Positions 50,842-59,800 of a DNA stretch of 64,000 bases are shown here, in pieces. The notes beneath the pieces are model-generated. The model was not told where the DNA came from. It did not search any database and saw nothing but the letters and a program-made list of their open reading frames with translations. The stretch is from JADLHS01 sp020848635 (GTDB lineage: Bacteria; Verrucomicrobiota; Verrucomicrobiia; Limisphaerales; JADLHS01), in contig JBAOIL010000005.1 in NCBI GenBank assembly GCA_037044975.1, positions 448,490-512,489 of the forward strand, read 5' to 3'. Within the stretch, counting starts at the first letter, position 1, and each line of letters begins with the position of its first letter. The position numbers and the translations under genes are program-made.

Positions 50842-51735
50842 TTACAACCGCCCATTGTCAATCAGCCGCGTGGGACCAAAAAACACCGCCAGTGCCAACT
50901 GCGTGCCGCGCTTCGCAGTGATGACAGGCGTTAGCGTGTCCGGATCAAACGCCTCCACGTAATCGAGACGGGCCAGGGGCGCGGAAGCGATGAAGTTCCT
51001 CAAATCAGTCTTCAACCGGGCGGCAGGCATGCTTTTTCTGCGCACCGCGACACGGGCCCGTTCGATGGCCTGGGACAGGATCACCGCCTGCGCCCGCTGC
51101 GCTGCGTCGAGGTATTGGTTGCGCGAACTCAAGGCCAGGCCGTCCAGGGCGCGCACCGTCGGGGCCACGATGATTTTCACCGGAAAATTCAGATCGTGCG
51201 TCATGCGCTGGATGATCGCCGCCTGTTGCCAGTCTTTCGCACCGAACACCGTCAACTCCGGCAACACGAGGTTGAACAACTTCGCCACCACCGTCGTCAC
51301 GCCGCGAAAATGGGTGGGCCGCGCCGCACCTTCCATGCATCGCGACAACTGCTCCTCCACGATATAAGTGCTGAAGTCGGGGCGAGCGTCCCCGTGAGCC
51401 GGCTCGTCAGCAGCCTTGCCCCACCCCGGATACATCTCCGCATCGGTGGGCGTGAACACAACATCCGCGCCGGCCGCCCGGCACAGTCTCAGATCACGCT
51501 TCAAATCGCGGGGGTACCGGGACAAATCCTCCTGCGGTCCGAATTGCGTCGGGTTGACGTAAATGCTGACCACGACCTGACCGGCTGGACTGATACGCCG
51601 ACGGGCTTCCTGCACGAGGCTCAGATGACCAGCATGCAGGTAGCCCATCGTGGGCACAAAACCCACGCGCTGGCCTTGGCGTTGCCACTGGCGGGCGAGC
51701 CGTTGCATGGCGGCGGCGGAACGAACGATTCGCAT
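50842..51735 (-). CDS. panC: Pantothenate synthetase
   Basis: 297-aa enzyme joining pantoate and beta-alanine with ATP. Motifs: PTMGYLHAGHLSLV (HIGH-like), SIYVNPTQFGPQEDLSRYPR, GAKDWQQAAIIQRM and SSRNQYL (KMSKS-equivalent region). The chosen ATG (MRIVRSAAAMQRL) gives the normal length. An insertion of ~15 residues (GKAADEPAHGDARPDFSTYI) lies before VEEQLSRCMEG. No panB or panD is present in the window. Confidence 0.96.
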   Translation of the reverse strand: MRIVRSAAAMQRLARQWQRQGQRVGFVPTMGYLHAGHLSLVQEARRRISPAGQVVVSIYVNPTQFGPQEDLSRYPRDLKRDLRLCRAAGADVVFTPTDAEMYPGWGKAADEPAHGDARPDFSTYIVEEQLSRCMEGAARPTHFRGVTTVVAKLFNLVLPELTVFGAKDWQQAAIIQRMTHDLNFPVKIIVAPTVRALDGLALSSRNQYLDAAQRAQAVILSQAIERARVAVRRKSMPAARLKTDLRNFIASAPLARLDYVEAFDPDTLTPVITAKRGTQLALAVFFGPTRLIDNGRL

Positions 51736-51779
51736 GGCAGGAAAATGCGCGAGACGCGGCCCGCAGGCCAGTTTTGAAA

Positions 51780-52118
51780 TTACGCAAAGTCGTAAATTAA
51801 AACCTTCACGCAGACGCGCTTGAAGACCTTCTCCACGAACTCGACGTGCAACGGATGCACCTGGTAATCGTCCTGTGCCTGCTTGGTCGGGAAGATCAAA
51901 TTGAGCGCCACCTGATAGCTTTGATCCACCACGGGCCGGGGGCTGGTGACCATCTTGCCGACGTGAAATTGCACCACGCCAGGGATGGGTTTGAGGTAGT
52001 GGTTCGCCCCGGCGATCAATTCCTCGGTCGCCTTCGGCTGTGCCGGGTCGGTCCAAAAAATAACAACGTGAGAGAAGCAGGTCACAGCTTTCGATTTTTC
52101 GGTTATGGGTTTGTTCAT
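51780..52118 (-). CDS. Dabb (stress-responsive A/B barrel) family protein
   Basis: 112-aa dimeric ferredoxin-like barrel domain: CFSHVVIFWTDPAQ, LKPIPGVVQFHVGK, VDQSYQVALNLIFPTKQAQDDYQVHPLHVEFVEKVF. This family is found in plant stress proteins and bacterial tailoring enzymes, and the role here is unknown. The ATG at 52118 shares the palindrome CATG with the ATG of the recombinase remnant on the other strand. A GTG at 52085 would give a more usual short N-terminus, so the first ~11 residues may be an insertion-derived extension. Confidence 0.88.
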   Translation of the reverse strand: MNKPITEKSKAVTCFSHVVIFWTDPAQPKATEELIAGANHYLKPIPGVVQFHVGKMVTSPRPVVDQSYQVALNLIFPTKQAQDDYQVHPLHVEFVEKVFKRVCVKVLIYDFA

Positions 52119-52299
52119 GAGTCCTTCAATCCTGTACCTGCGCTATTCAACGCCAGATCAGGCGGGTGGTCAATCCGAAGTGCGCCAGACGAAATTTGCC
52201 GACAAATGGTGCGAGGAGCACGGATCAAAGCTCGTGAAAGATGTACAAGGACTTGGGCGTCTCCGGTGGGAAAAAGAAGGAGTTCGTCTTCTGCGATAG
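52117..52299 (+). pseudogene. Serine recombinase (resolvase) remnant
   Basis: Only the first ~50 residues of a serine site-specific recombinase remain: MSPSILYLRYSTPDQAGGQSEVRQTKFADKWCEEHG with the catalytic R-x-S (RYS). The frame then changes at ~52245: the family continuation YKDLGVSGGKKKEF is found one frame over, and homology stops after that. The C-terminal DNA-binding part is absent. It marks an old integration next to the Dabb gene, and the following 300 bases hold no gene. Confidence 0.75.
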
Positions 52300-52641
52300 T
52301 CGTCTGATCCTTAACTGGGTCATATGTTTGGGTTCGTTGACACGATGACTTCTGCGTGGTAACCGTCGCTGCGTCGTTTGGAGTAACCTCCGACCAGCAG
52401 AATGGCGCTGGCGAAGAGAAGTAGCGAGAGATTGGCCTTTATTATTGGCTTTTTACCTTGCGACTTGGCGAGTTAACAAGGGGCTCAGATTCAACCGTCC
52501 GCATTGAATCAGAATCGCCACACAGGACCACGCCGGGCGAAACAATTTGCCGCTCATCACCGAATTGGGCACCTTACCACGTACGGCAGACGCAGGCACG
52601 ATTACCCAAATCGCCAGGATGTTGACGAAACTCTGGTTCTG
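52300..52641. other. Non-coding patch after the recombinase remnant
   Basis: The 342 bases have no convincing gene. They seem less GC-rich than the flanking operons, which fits the remains of a mobile element. No inverted ends or attachment site were identified. Confidence 0.45.
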
Positions 52642-53535
52642 ATGAACGAATATGACGAAATCAAGGGAAGTCTAGAAAGTCCACCCCCGACGAAAAGGCG
52701 AGGACGTATCCGTCGTTGTCTCTTCGGCGGGGCCATCATTTTGGTTATTGTGGCTCTGGGACTCTACGCCTTTTATCGCTACAAATACCCGTACGGCTAC
52801 AATCACTGTTGTGACTTACTCCTGCTCCGAGCATTGGAGGAGTACGCAGAAACCCATGAGGGCGCATTTCCAGCCGGGGGATCGACGCCGGAGGCCTCGC
52901 TGAGCATGCTCTACAGCAACGTCGACTGGGTGTCGCCAGACCTCCTGCGAGGAAAAACCGTTTCGGGATCCGTTGCCCGGGAGGCGCTCAAGCGGGACGG
53001 GAGACTTGGACCTGAGTCGTGCGGTTGGCACTACGTGGAAGGACTGCGAGTCGATGACGATTACCACTTGGCCATCTTCTGGGACAAGGTTGGGTTAGGC
53101 CACAGCGGAGAGCGGCTTTCTCGTCGTGGACATACAGTCATCTTCGTTGGTGGGGAAAGGAGAACGATATCCGAACCTACATGGGCAGCATTTCTATCCG
53201 AACAGCAGCGACTTTTGAGTGAGCGCACCAATGCGGTCCTAAGTGTGAGCGGGCCCATCGAAGCTGACGGGGAATCGGTCCGTGCGGAACTTTGGGTTTT
53301 GGGAGACACCCTCTACGGGCGTGTGTGGTACGGATGGCGAATGAGTTCGATGGGACTACTGGCAAATGTCGACCGCGAGCCCGAGTCAGGCCCAGTTGGC
53401 ATTCCGATTGTGACGAAAGACGAGATTCGGGCGGCGGTAGTCGTTGCAGACCCGAAGACTAAGACGATCAGGTTCCTGCTTGGAAAACAGGAGTGCGTAT
53501 TTGACGGGTCAGATTTCCATTTTGTCACTCCTTAA
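52642..53535 (+). CDS. Hypothetical single-pass membrane protein
   Basis: 297-aa protein: a hydrophilic basic N-terminus (PPPTKRRGRIRR), one transmembrane helix (about 31-50, GGAIILVIVALGLYAFYRY) and an outer domain. The part after the helix (LLLLRALEEYAETHEGAFPAGG) resembles the helix-to-head region of pilin-like proteins. The remainder (TVIFVGGERRTISEPTWAAFL) is not recognised. The start MNEYDEIKG was chosen; the longer upstream frame is Arg/His-rich and unlikely. Codon use appears less GC-biased than neighbours, and with the recombinase remnant nearby it may be acquired. Confidence 0.75.
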   Translation: MNEYDEIKGSLESPPPTKRRGRIRRCLFGGAIILVIVALGLYAFYRYKYPYGYNHCCDLLLLRALEEYAETHEGAFPAGGSTPEASLSMLYSNVDWVSPDLLRGKTVSGSVAREALKRDGRLGPESCGWHYVEGLRVDDDYHLAIFWDKVGLGHSGERLSRRGHTVIFVGGERRTISEPTWAAFLSEQQRLLSERTNAVLSVSGPIEADGESVRAELWVLGDTLYGRVWYGWRMSSMGLLANVDREPESGPVGIPIVTKDEIRAAVVVADPKTKTIRFLLGKQECVFDGSDFHFVTP

Positions 53536-53780
53536 CCCCGTCGTTGCGGAGTCGAGGAGAAGTGGAGCGCCGGAGTGGCGCACACGGGCAGGGCGGCAGA
53601 TCGGTAGAATGCCCTGCCATCGCTCGCCGTGGAGGTCGGGCGAACACCCCAGTCTATTCTTAGCGACGGGACATTTTCAGATGTTGTCACCCGAGTAACG
53701 CACATTACATCGTGCGAAAACAAAATGTTGGATTGTCATCCGCACCCTGCGCCCACCAGCAAGTGCAATGCACCTTGGAC

Positions 53781-55079
53781 TCAACCCACCTTCTCAAACA
53801 CCTTCAACGTGGCCTGCGCCATCGCTTCGGCACTGAATTTTTCGGTCACCGCCCGGCGGCCCGCTTCCCCCAGCGCCCGGGCGCGCTCTGGATTCCGGAG
53901 CAGTTCCTCCAGCGCGTCGGCCAGGGACTTCGCATCGTTAGGTTCGCACAACACGCCGCCCGCCGTGGCCGCGATAATCTCCGGAAACGCGGCGGTGCGC
54001 GGTTGTACCACCGGCACGCCCGCGGCCATAGCCTCAATGACGTAAAGGCCAAAGGCCTCACCATAATTCGCTGGAACGGAAAACACTGTCAGCCCCTGGA
54101 GAAACTCCAGTTTCTCCGCGCGATTCAGATTCGGGCTGAAGCCGACTTCCCCGATATAACCCGCTTCCGCGAGCCGCACGCGCAGCGACTTGACGAAGGG
54201 TTCATCCCCCGGACCGCAGCCGCCGCCGATGTGCAGTTTCAAGCGCGGCACGCGTCCGCGCTGCTTGAGCTGGATGTACGCTTCCACCAGCGTATCCAGC
54301 CCCTTGTCCTGGCACATCCGGGCAAAGTAGCCGAGGACGGGCGCACGCTGGCTTTCGCCCCTTGTCCTTCGCCCTTCGCCTTGATAACCCGCCAGGTTGA
54401 TTCCATCGGGCACCACATGCACCCGCTCCGGCTTCAAGTTGAGCCGCAATTTCATGGCCTCGGCGTTCCAGCGACTCGGTGCGATCCACGCATCCAAATC
54501 CGCCGCCCGTTCGGCCAGCAAATTCCAAACGACCGGGCGCAACTCGACCGGCAGCGCGTCGAGATACGGTTCTTCCCCCTGGAGCAAACAGACCACCGGC
54601 ACGCCGAGCTCGGCCTTCAACCGGCGCACCATGCCGACGAGCAGGGCATTGGAGAGGCAGATGACGTCCGGTTTTGCGTGTTCGCGCAACCAGCCGATGA
54701 GTTCGGTGATCTCGCGGTTTTGATTGCCGGTTTCACCGCGCAACATGGAAAGCAGGAGTTCCCCCACTTCGGTGGCGCGCGTTTTGGCGGCACGCCCGGC
54801 GGCCCATTCGAGGAGGCGGCGGGAGTTCAGCAAACGGTGCAGCCAAGCGGGGGCCTGACGAAACCACGCGGACTTTTGCTGGAGATAAACATTGATGCCG
54901 CCGAAGAAGATCGGGTTGCCCGCACTCTCATCCGTTTCGTCCACGTTGATCGGCAGATACAGCGGCAGCATCGTGGCGTCGTGCCCCAACTGGCGCAAGG
55001 TGGCCACGAGCGTATTGTCGTGGAAGCAATTGCCACAAAACATCCCGCCGGCACCGGGAGTAAGTTGAACGATGTTCAT
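53781..55079 (-). CDS. GT4-family glycosyltransferase
   Basis: 432-aa GT-B fold glycosyltransferase. The N-terminal domain begins MNIVQLTPGAGGMFCGN. The C-terminal donor domain contains VLGYFARMCQDKGLDTLVEAYIQL and the nucleotide-sugar E-x7-E motif in GEAFGLYVIEAMAAGVPVVQP. The donor sugar and acceptor are unknown. Residues ~233-243 (QGEGRRTRGES) are encoded by a degenerate 7-base repeat array sitting between the two domains. The gene stands alone, beside a tRNA gene. Confidence 0.93.
   Translation of the reverse strand: MNIVQLTPGAGGMFCGNCFHDNTLVATLRQLGHDATMLPLYLPINVDETDESAGNPIFFGGINVYLQQKSAWFRQAPAWLHRLLNSRRLLEWAAGRAAKTRATEVGELLLSMLRGETGNQNREITELIGWLREHAKPDVICLSNALLVGMVRRLKAELGVPVVCLLQGEEPYLDALPVELRPVVWNLLAERAADLDAWIAPSRWNAEAMKLRLNLKPERVHVVPDGINLAGYQGEGRRTRGESQRAPVLGYFARMCQDKGLDTLVEAYIQLKQRGRVPRLKLHIGGGCGPGDEPFVKSLRVRLAEAGYIGEVGFSPNLNRAEKLEFLQGLTVFSVPANYGEAFGLYVIEAMAAGVPVVQPRTAAFPEIIAATAGGVLCEPNDAKSLADALEELLRNPERARALGEAGRRAVTEKFSAEAMAQATLKVFEKVG
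54351..54380. repeat. Degenerate heptamer array inside the glycosyltransferase gene
   Basis: On the minus strand the units GAAGGGC, GAAGGAC, AAGGGGC and GAAAGCC follow each other in frame and encode residues ~233-243. Confidence 0.65.
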
Positions 55080-55222
55080 GCGTAATCAAATCAACCGCTG
55101 GACCGGAAAACTCTAGTCACTCGGCGGGCTAGCGCAACTTTACATTCGTACAGAGGCCGGCCGATGGGCGACGCAAATTGATTGCGCGTCGGCTGCCCGT
55201 TTGTTACAAGAGGAGGCAGTTG

Positions 55223-55296
55223 GCGGGTGTGGTTCAATGGTAGAATGTGGCCTTCCCAAGGCTGAGACGAGGGTTCGATTCCCTTCACCCGCTCCA
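55223..55296 (+). tRNA. tRNA-Gly (anticodon CCC)
   Basis: A 74-base cloverleaf: acceptor GCGGGTG/CACCCGC, D stem GTTC/GAAT, anticodon stem TGGCC/GGCTG with loop TTCCCAA (anticodon CCC), T arm GAGGG-TTCGATT-CCCTT, and an encoded 3' CCA. Confidence 0.96.
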
Positions 55297-55594
55297 TTCT
55301 TTACGAGCCTTTGTTCACTTTTCTCCGTTTTTGTCCCCCCGTTTTGCGCCAACTTTTCCCCGTGCAAATGGAAGTTGATCGACGTATCGCGCTCCCACGC
55401 TTTACGCGGCTTTGGAAACTCCGCACTCAAACCGCACCCACCTGGGTCCGACTCGAACCAGGCAGGAAGCTGAGCAAATCCTTTCGCGTCTGATTCATGG
55501 TGTCGTTGAGTGCGGGTGTCGCGTTCCGCCCGCAAGCGGCTTTGTTGATTCCGCAGCCTCAATTCGCAGTCGCCAGCCACAAAGTCCGCGGATG

Positions 55595-56992
55595 TCATTT
55601 TAGCCCTTCCGCGGCGCGAAGCACCCCGTTGACAATCGTGGTCCCGAGGGTTTCGCCATAAAAGCTTACGCTCGCCTCGTATCCGCCCGTACGATAGTCC
55701 GCCGCCGGCAGGATGTAACTCACCCATTCATCCGCCAGACCGCCAATCGTCACCGAACTTGCGCGCGTGATTTCGCGGGCCTTGGCCTTGGTTTCCATCC
55801 CCAACCCGGCCGCCATTTCGCCCGGCACGCCCAGGATGACAAGCTCACCCATCCGGAAACAGGTGCTTCGCGTCTGCGTCGGTTGCAAGTGCTCCAGGAA
55901 ACTCTCCATCATCGTTTCATTCAAAGCGTACTCTGCGCCACCGGTCTTCATGAAATCGGGATGCCATGTGCGTTTGGGCAGCGGGATCGTCTCGGTGTGA
56001 TAGCCGAACACCTTGATCTCGACCAGACGGACCTTTTGCCAAACCTGCCAGGCCTCAATCCCCATCGCGCGGCCATAGCGTTCGGCGCGTTCCCAATTGC
56101 TGCCACAATCCGGCGGCGGCGTGGGCGATTGGTCACCTTCCGCACCGTTGTAAAACATCGCGATGACTCCCTGCCCGATGAGCGCCTCCAGCGTGCGCTG
56201 CAAGTGCCCCGGCCAGTCTCCCGAAAAGAGCATGTCCGCTTCGTCCATAAAGGTCGGATGCGCCGTCCAGTTGACGAGCACCGCGAGCGGTTTCCCCTCG
56301 GCGGTATCCACGCGCGTCACGGTCAGGTCCGTGTCGTGCGTCGCGCCGCCGGGCCGGCGATTGCGATTCCGGTCGGGAATCGTAACCATCGTCGTGCCGG
56401 CGCGCACGGCAACCGGCTTTTGCCCCGCCTCGCGGATCGCCCGGGCCAACTGGTCGGCCGTGTGCTCAAACAACGCCTTATGAAAGACCCCAACCTGTGG
56501 GATTCCGAACGTATTCCCCGGGTGCAACGCCATCATGTCCAGGCTGGTGTGGGCGTGACTCGGCAGCAGCATGACTTGATCGGCCGTCCAGCCTTCGGCC
56601 GCGAGCCGCTGGATCACCGCCGCTTTGAACTGTGGTGGAAACGCCAGCACGTCCGCCGTAACGACCGCAAATTGCTGTCCGCCTCGAACCACGACGAGCG
56701 CCTTGACCCAGACATTATCATGTACCCCGATCGCCGGCTTGCTCAGGCGGGCGCCGTATCCGCCCAATGCGGCCTTCAGTTCAAGTGGCGGCGTCAAATT
56801 CACGCGGGCGACCCCGGCTTTCAACGGCGCCGCCGTTTCCGCCCATGATTGACAAACAAAGGTCAACAACACAACGGCCCAAAGGAGCTTCGGCCTGGCG
56901 CGGGATGCAAGGCTGCAAAATGAGCGGCAGCCGCTTTTTGGTTTGAAACAACCGCAGCTCACGCTGGAAACGGTCGAGTTATTTGGAATCAC
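55595..56992 (-). CDS. Neutral/alkaline ceramidase-like secreted hydrolase
   Basis: About 465-aa secreted protein of the neutral/alkaline non-lysosomal ceramidase N-terminal type: AGVARVNLTPPLELKAALGGYGARL, HDNVWVKALVV, LLPSHAHTSLDMM (zinc His pair), LVNWTAHPTFM and FYNGAEGDQSP. The C-terminal Ig-like ceramidase domain is missing, as in many bacterial paralogues, so the substrate may be another amide or ester. A hydrophobic signal (LLWAVVLLTFVCQSWA) lies at about 37-52. No ATG is well placed; the GTG at 56992 is my best start. It is divergent from the sulfatase gene. Confidence 0.85.
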   Translation of the reverse strand: MIPNNSTVSSVSCGCFKPKSGCRSFCSLASRARPKLLWAVVLLTFVCQSWAETAAPLKAGVARVNLTPPLELKAALGGYGARLSKPAIGVHDNVWVKALVVVRGGQQFAVVTADVLAFPPQFKAAVIQRLAAEGWTADQVMLLPSHAHTSLDMMALHPGNTFGIPQVGVFHKALFEHTADQLARAIREAGQKPVAVRAGTTMVTIPDRNRNRRPGGATHDTDLTVTRVDTAEGKPLAVLVNWTAHPTFMDEADMLFSGDWPGHLQRTLEALIGQGVIAMFYNGAEGDQSPTPPPDCGSNWERAERYGRAMGIEAWQVWQKVRLVEIKVFGYHTETIPLPKRTWHPDFMKTGGAEYALNETMMESFLEHLQPTQTRSTCFRMGELVILGVPGEMAAGLGMETKAKAREITRASSVTIGGLADEWVSYILPAADYRTGGYEASVSFYGETLGTTIVNGVLRAAEGLK

Positions 56993-57107
56993 ACGACTAG
57001 CTTTGAACAAAACCGCCCGCCCTGGAAAGCAAAATGCATAATTGGGAGTGCCCGGAGTCACTGCTTCCGACTCGCGTTTTTCCGATCTGAGTGGGAGACT
57101 AGCTACC

Positions 57108-58613
57108 ATGAACCGAACCCAAGGGCTGCGCCGCTTTGCGAGGCTCATCGGCGTTGCGCTCGCATTGTTCCTGGAAACCGGCGCGTGGGCAATTGGACAG
57201 TCCGACACGCCCAGGCAGCCCAACGTCCTCTTCATTGCGATTGACGATTTGAACGACTGGGTTGGCTGCCTCGGCGGACATCCGCAGGCCCGCACGCCGA
57301 ATCTGGACCGCCTCGCCGCCCGCGGCACGCTGTTCCGCAACGCGCAGGTGCAGGCGCCGCTGTGCAACCCTTCCCGCAGCAGCCTGCTTACCGGCCTGCG
57401 CCCGTCCACCACTGGCATCTACGGCCTCGTGCCCGGGATTCGCGACGTCGCCGCAACGAAGAGTTGCGTCACGCTGCCGCAGTATTTCGCGCGCCACGAT
57501 TACTTCACAGCCACGTTTGGCAAAGTGTTCCACGACGGGTCCATCGCGCCGGCATCGCGCACGAATGAGTTCAACGTCTGGGGCGCTGCGCCGGGCATGC
57601 CGATGCCAAAGCAAAAGCTCGTGCCCACCCCGGCCAAGATGGCGGCGATGGATTGGGGCGTGTTTCCAGAGGACGACCGCGACCAGGCGGATTGGAAAGT
57701 CGCCGACGCAGCCATCGCCCAGTTGAAATCCCTGCCACCCAACAAACCGTTTTTCGTGGCGGTGGGTTTCCGCCTGCCGCACGTGCCGTGCTTCGCCTCG
57801 CAAAAATGGTTCAACCTTTTTCCGCCGGAAGACCAGATCGTTTTGCCGCCCGTCAAGGAGCACGATCGCGATGACGTGCCGGAGTTCACGTGGTATCTGC
57901 ATTGGCAACTGCCCGAGCCCCGCCTCTCGTGGCTTAAGGCGGCGCACCAATGGCGACCGCTCGTGCGCGCCTACCTGGCCAGCACGGCGTTCATGGACAG
58001 CCAGGTCGGACGGATGCTCGACGCGCTCGACGGCATGGGCGCGACGCGCAATACCGTTGTCGTGCTCTGGTCGGATAATGGCTGGCATCTCGGGGAAAAA
58101 GGGATGACGGGCAAGACCACGCTCTGGGAGCGTGCAACCCATGTGCCACTGATTTTTGCCGGCCCCGGCGTGGCCCGGGCGGCGTCGTGCGCGCAACCCG
58201 CCGAGTTACTCGATCTTTATCCCACGCTCGTCGAACTGTGCGGCCTGCCGCCGAAAGCCGGACTGGAAGGCCACAGCCTCGTACCGCAGTTGAAGCAAGC
58301 AAACACTCCGCGCCGCTGGCCCGCGATCACCACGCATAACGTCGGCAACCATGTCATCCGCTCCGAGCACTGGCGTTACATCCGCTACGCCGATGGTTCG
58401 GAGGAACTCTACGATCTGCGCGCCGACCCAAACGAATGGACCAACCTGGCGACCGACCCAAAGTATGCCAGCGTGATTCGTGAACACGCGCAGTGGCTGC
58501 CGAAAGTCAACGCGCCGCCCGTGCCCGGGAGCGCGCACCGGATTCTGATCCAGGAGCAGGGCCAATGGTTGTGGGAAGGCAAACCCATAATCCCAGAGGA
58601 GAAAGAGGAGTGA
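57108..58613 (+). CDS. Secreted sulfatase (iduronate-2-sulfatase-like)
   Basis: 501-aa arylsulfatase-family enzyme. A signal peptide (about 1-29) is followed by IDDLNDWVGCLGGHPQ (metal-binding Asp pair) and the formylglycine motif C86-N-P88-S-R90 in LCNPSRSSLLTGLRP. WSDNGWHLGEKGMTGKTTLWERATHVPL supplies further metal and substrate ligands. The DDLNDWVG..GGHPQ form is typical of the iduronate-2-sulfatase-like S1_7 group common in Verrucomicrobiota and Planctomycetes. No anaerobic sulfatase-maturating enzyme is in the window. Divergent from the ceramidase-like gene. Confidence 0.94.
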   Translation: MNRTQGLRRFARLIGVALALFLETGAWAIGQSDTPRQPNVLFIAIDDLNDWVGCLGGHPQARTPNLDRLAARGTLFRNAQVQAPLCNPSRSSLLTGLRPSTTGIYGLVPGIRDVAATKSCVTLPQYFARHDYFTATFGKVFHDGSIAPASRTNEFNVWGAAPGMPMPKQKLVPTPAKMAAMDWGVFPEDDRDQADWKVADAAIAQLKSLPPNKPFFVAVGFRLPHVPCFASQKWFNLFPPEDQIVLPPVKEHDRDDVPEFTWYLHWQLPEPRLSWLKAAHQWRPLVRAYLASTAFMDSQVGRMLDALDGMGATRNTVVVLWSDNGWHLGEKGMTGKTTLWERATHVPLIFAGPGVARAASCAQPAELLDLYPTLVELCGLPPKAGLEGHSLVPQLKQANTPRRWPAITTHNVGNHVIRSEHWRYIRYADGSEELYDLRADPNEWTNLATDPKYASVIREHAQWLPKVNAPPVPGSAHRILIQEQGQWLWEGKPIIPEEKEE

Positions 58614-58734
58614 GCCTTGAAACCGGGATGGCGAATAGTCGCCCAGCGTTGAGGGCGCGAGGGGAAATGACGCTGCCGGTAACCGGGCGGACCGCCGTTG
58701 CCAGCCCCCGGACGAACGAGTAGCCTCCGGTCGC

Positions 58735-59412
58735 ATGGTGCGACTGGTTCTCTTCGACATTGACGGCACGCTCGTTCACACGGGCGGGGCTGGGATCAAG
58801 GCGTTTGCCCGCGTCTTCGCCACCGAATTCAACCTTACCCATGGCGTCGAGCGGATCAAATTCGCCGGGCGAACGGACGTAAATATCGTCCGCGAATTCT
58901 TTTTTCTCCACGGGATTTCGGCCAGCGCGGAGAATTTCCGCCGGTTTTTCGAGCGTTATGTTTTCTGGCTCGATCACATCCTCGCCGAGAGCCAGACCGA
59001 AGCCTGTCCGGGCGTGGGCCAAATTCTCCGCGCCTTACGCGCCCTGCCCCAGCCACCCCTGATCGGCCTGCTCACCGGCAACATCCAGCTCGGGGCGGAG
59101 ATCAAGCTGCGCCATTTCGACCTGTGGCGGGAATTCGAACTGGGCGCGTTTGCGGACGATCATGAAGAGCGCGACCAGATCGCGCACGCCGCGCGCCACC
59201 GCGCCAGCCGGGTGCTGAAACGGGAACTGCGCGGCGAAGAAATCGTGGTCATCGGCGACACGCCGCTGGACATCCGGTGTGGCCGGGCCATCGGCGCCAA
59301 AGTTCTGGCCGTGGCCACGGGGGGCGCGACGCTTGACGAACTACGCCCGCATAAGGCGGACTGGCTCGTGGAAAACTTGGAAGCGGTCACCGCGCGGGAT
59401 CTTTGCGCGTGA
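58735..59412 (+). CDS. HAD-superfamily hydrolase (phosphoglycolate-phosphatase-like)
   Basis: 225-aa cytosolic HAD hydrolase: motif I DIDGTLVHTGG (nucleophile D8, D10), a helical cap (about 20-85), motif II LLTGN, motif III/IV VVIGDTPLDIRCGRAIGAKVLAVATGG. The cap and length match the Gph/PGP-like subfamily, and the substrate is not determined. It follows the sulfatase by 121 bases and is opposed by the fmdB gene. Confidence 0.93.
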   Translation: MVRLVLFDIDGTLVHTGGAGIKAFARVFATEFNLTHGVERIKFAGRTDVNIVREFFFLHGISASAENFRRFFERYVFWLDHILAESQTEACPGVGQILRALRALPQPPLIGLLTGNIQLGAEIKLRHFDLWREFELGAFADDHEERDQIAHAARHRASRVLKRELRGEEIVVIGDTPLDIRCGRAIGAKVLAVATGGATLDELRPHKADWLVENLEAVTARDLCA

Positions 59413-59444
59413 AACGCGACCGGGTTTGACTCGGCGCCAGGCGA

Positions 59445-59675
59445 TCAGTGCCGATGCGCCTTGCCCGTGCCGCACATGCCGCAGGAACTCGGCATCCCGG
59501 AACAACTCGGCGGGGCTCCGCTGCCACCCGCACTGGCGGATGCGAACGTGGAAAACTTTTTCGCAAGCTTCGTCGAACCGCAGCGGGGACACTTCGTTCC
59601 TTCCCAATGGCTCGAGCGAACCAGGATTTCGCTGTCCTGCTCGCATTTCTCGCAATGAAACTCGTAGATCGGCAT
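59445..59675 (-). CDS. FmdB-family zinc ribbon protein
   Basis: 76-aa protein: MPIYEFHCEKC and TKCPRCGS give the two C-x2-C knuckles (C8, C11, C29, C32) of the FmdB/CxxC zinc ribbon, followed by a Ser/Gly/Ala-rich tail ending with more Cys and a His pair (CSGMPSSCGMCGTGKAHRH). Function in transcription of formamidase genes is known for one relative only. Confidence 0.93.
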   Translation of the reverse strand: MPIYEFHCEKCEQDSEILVRSSHWEGTKCPRCGSTKLAKKFSTFASASAGGSGAPPSCSGMPSSCGMCGTGKAHRH

Positions 59676-59800
59676 GGCCGCAGAGTAGCCGACGACGCCG
59701 CGCTCCTCAAGCCCGGACGCGTGAGGGACGGCAACTGGTTGATTCCCGTTGGGGGTTTTTGCTTTCCAGCATTGCCAATCCCCCCAACTTCCAGTTTAAC

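Noticed and set aside
52323..52470. Minus-strand frame with a signal-like stretch (ANLSLLLFASAILLVGG)
   Set aside because: There is no start codon between the preceding stop and the hydrophobic part and no homology recognised. It may be a decayed fragment, so it was not annotated as a gene.
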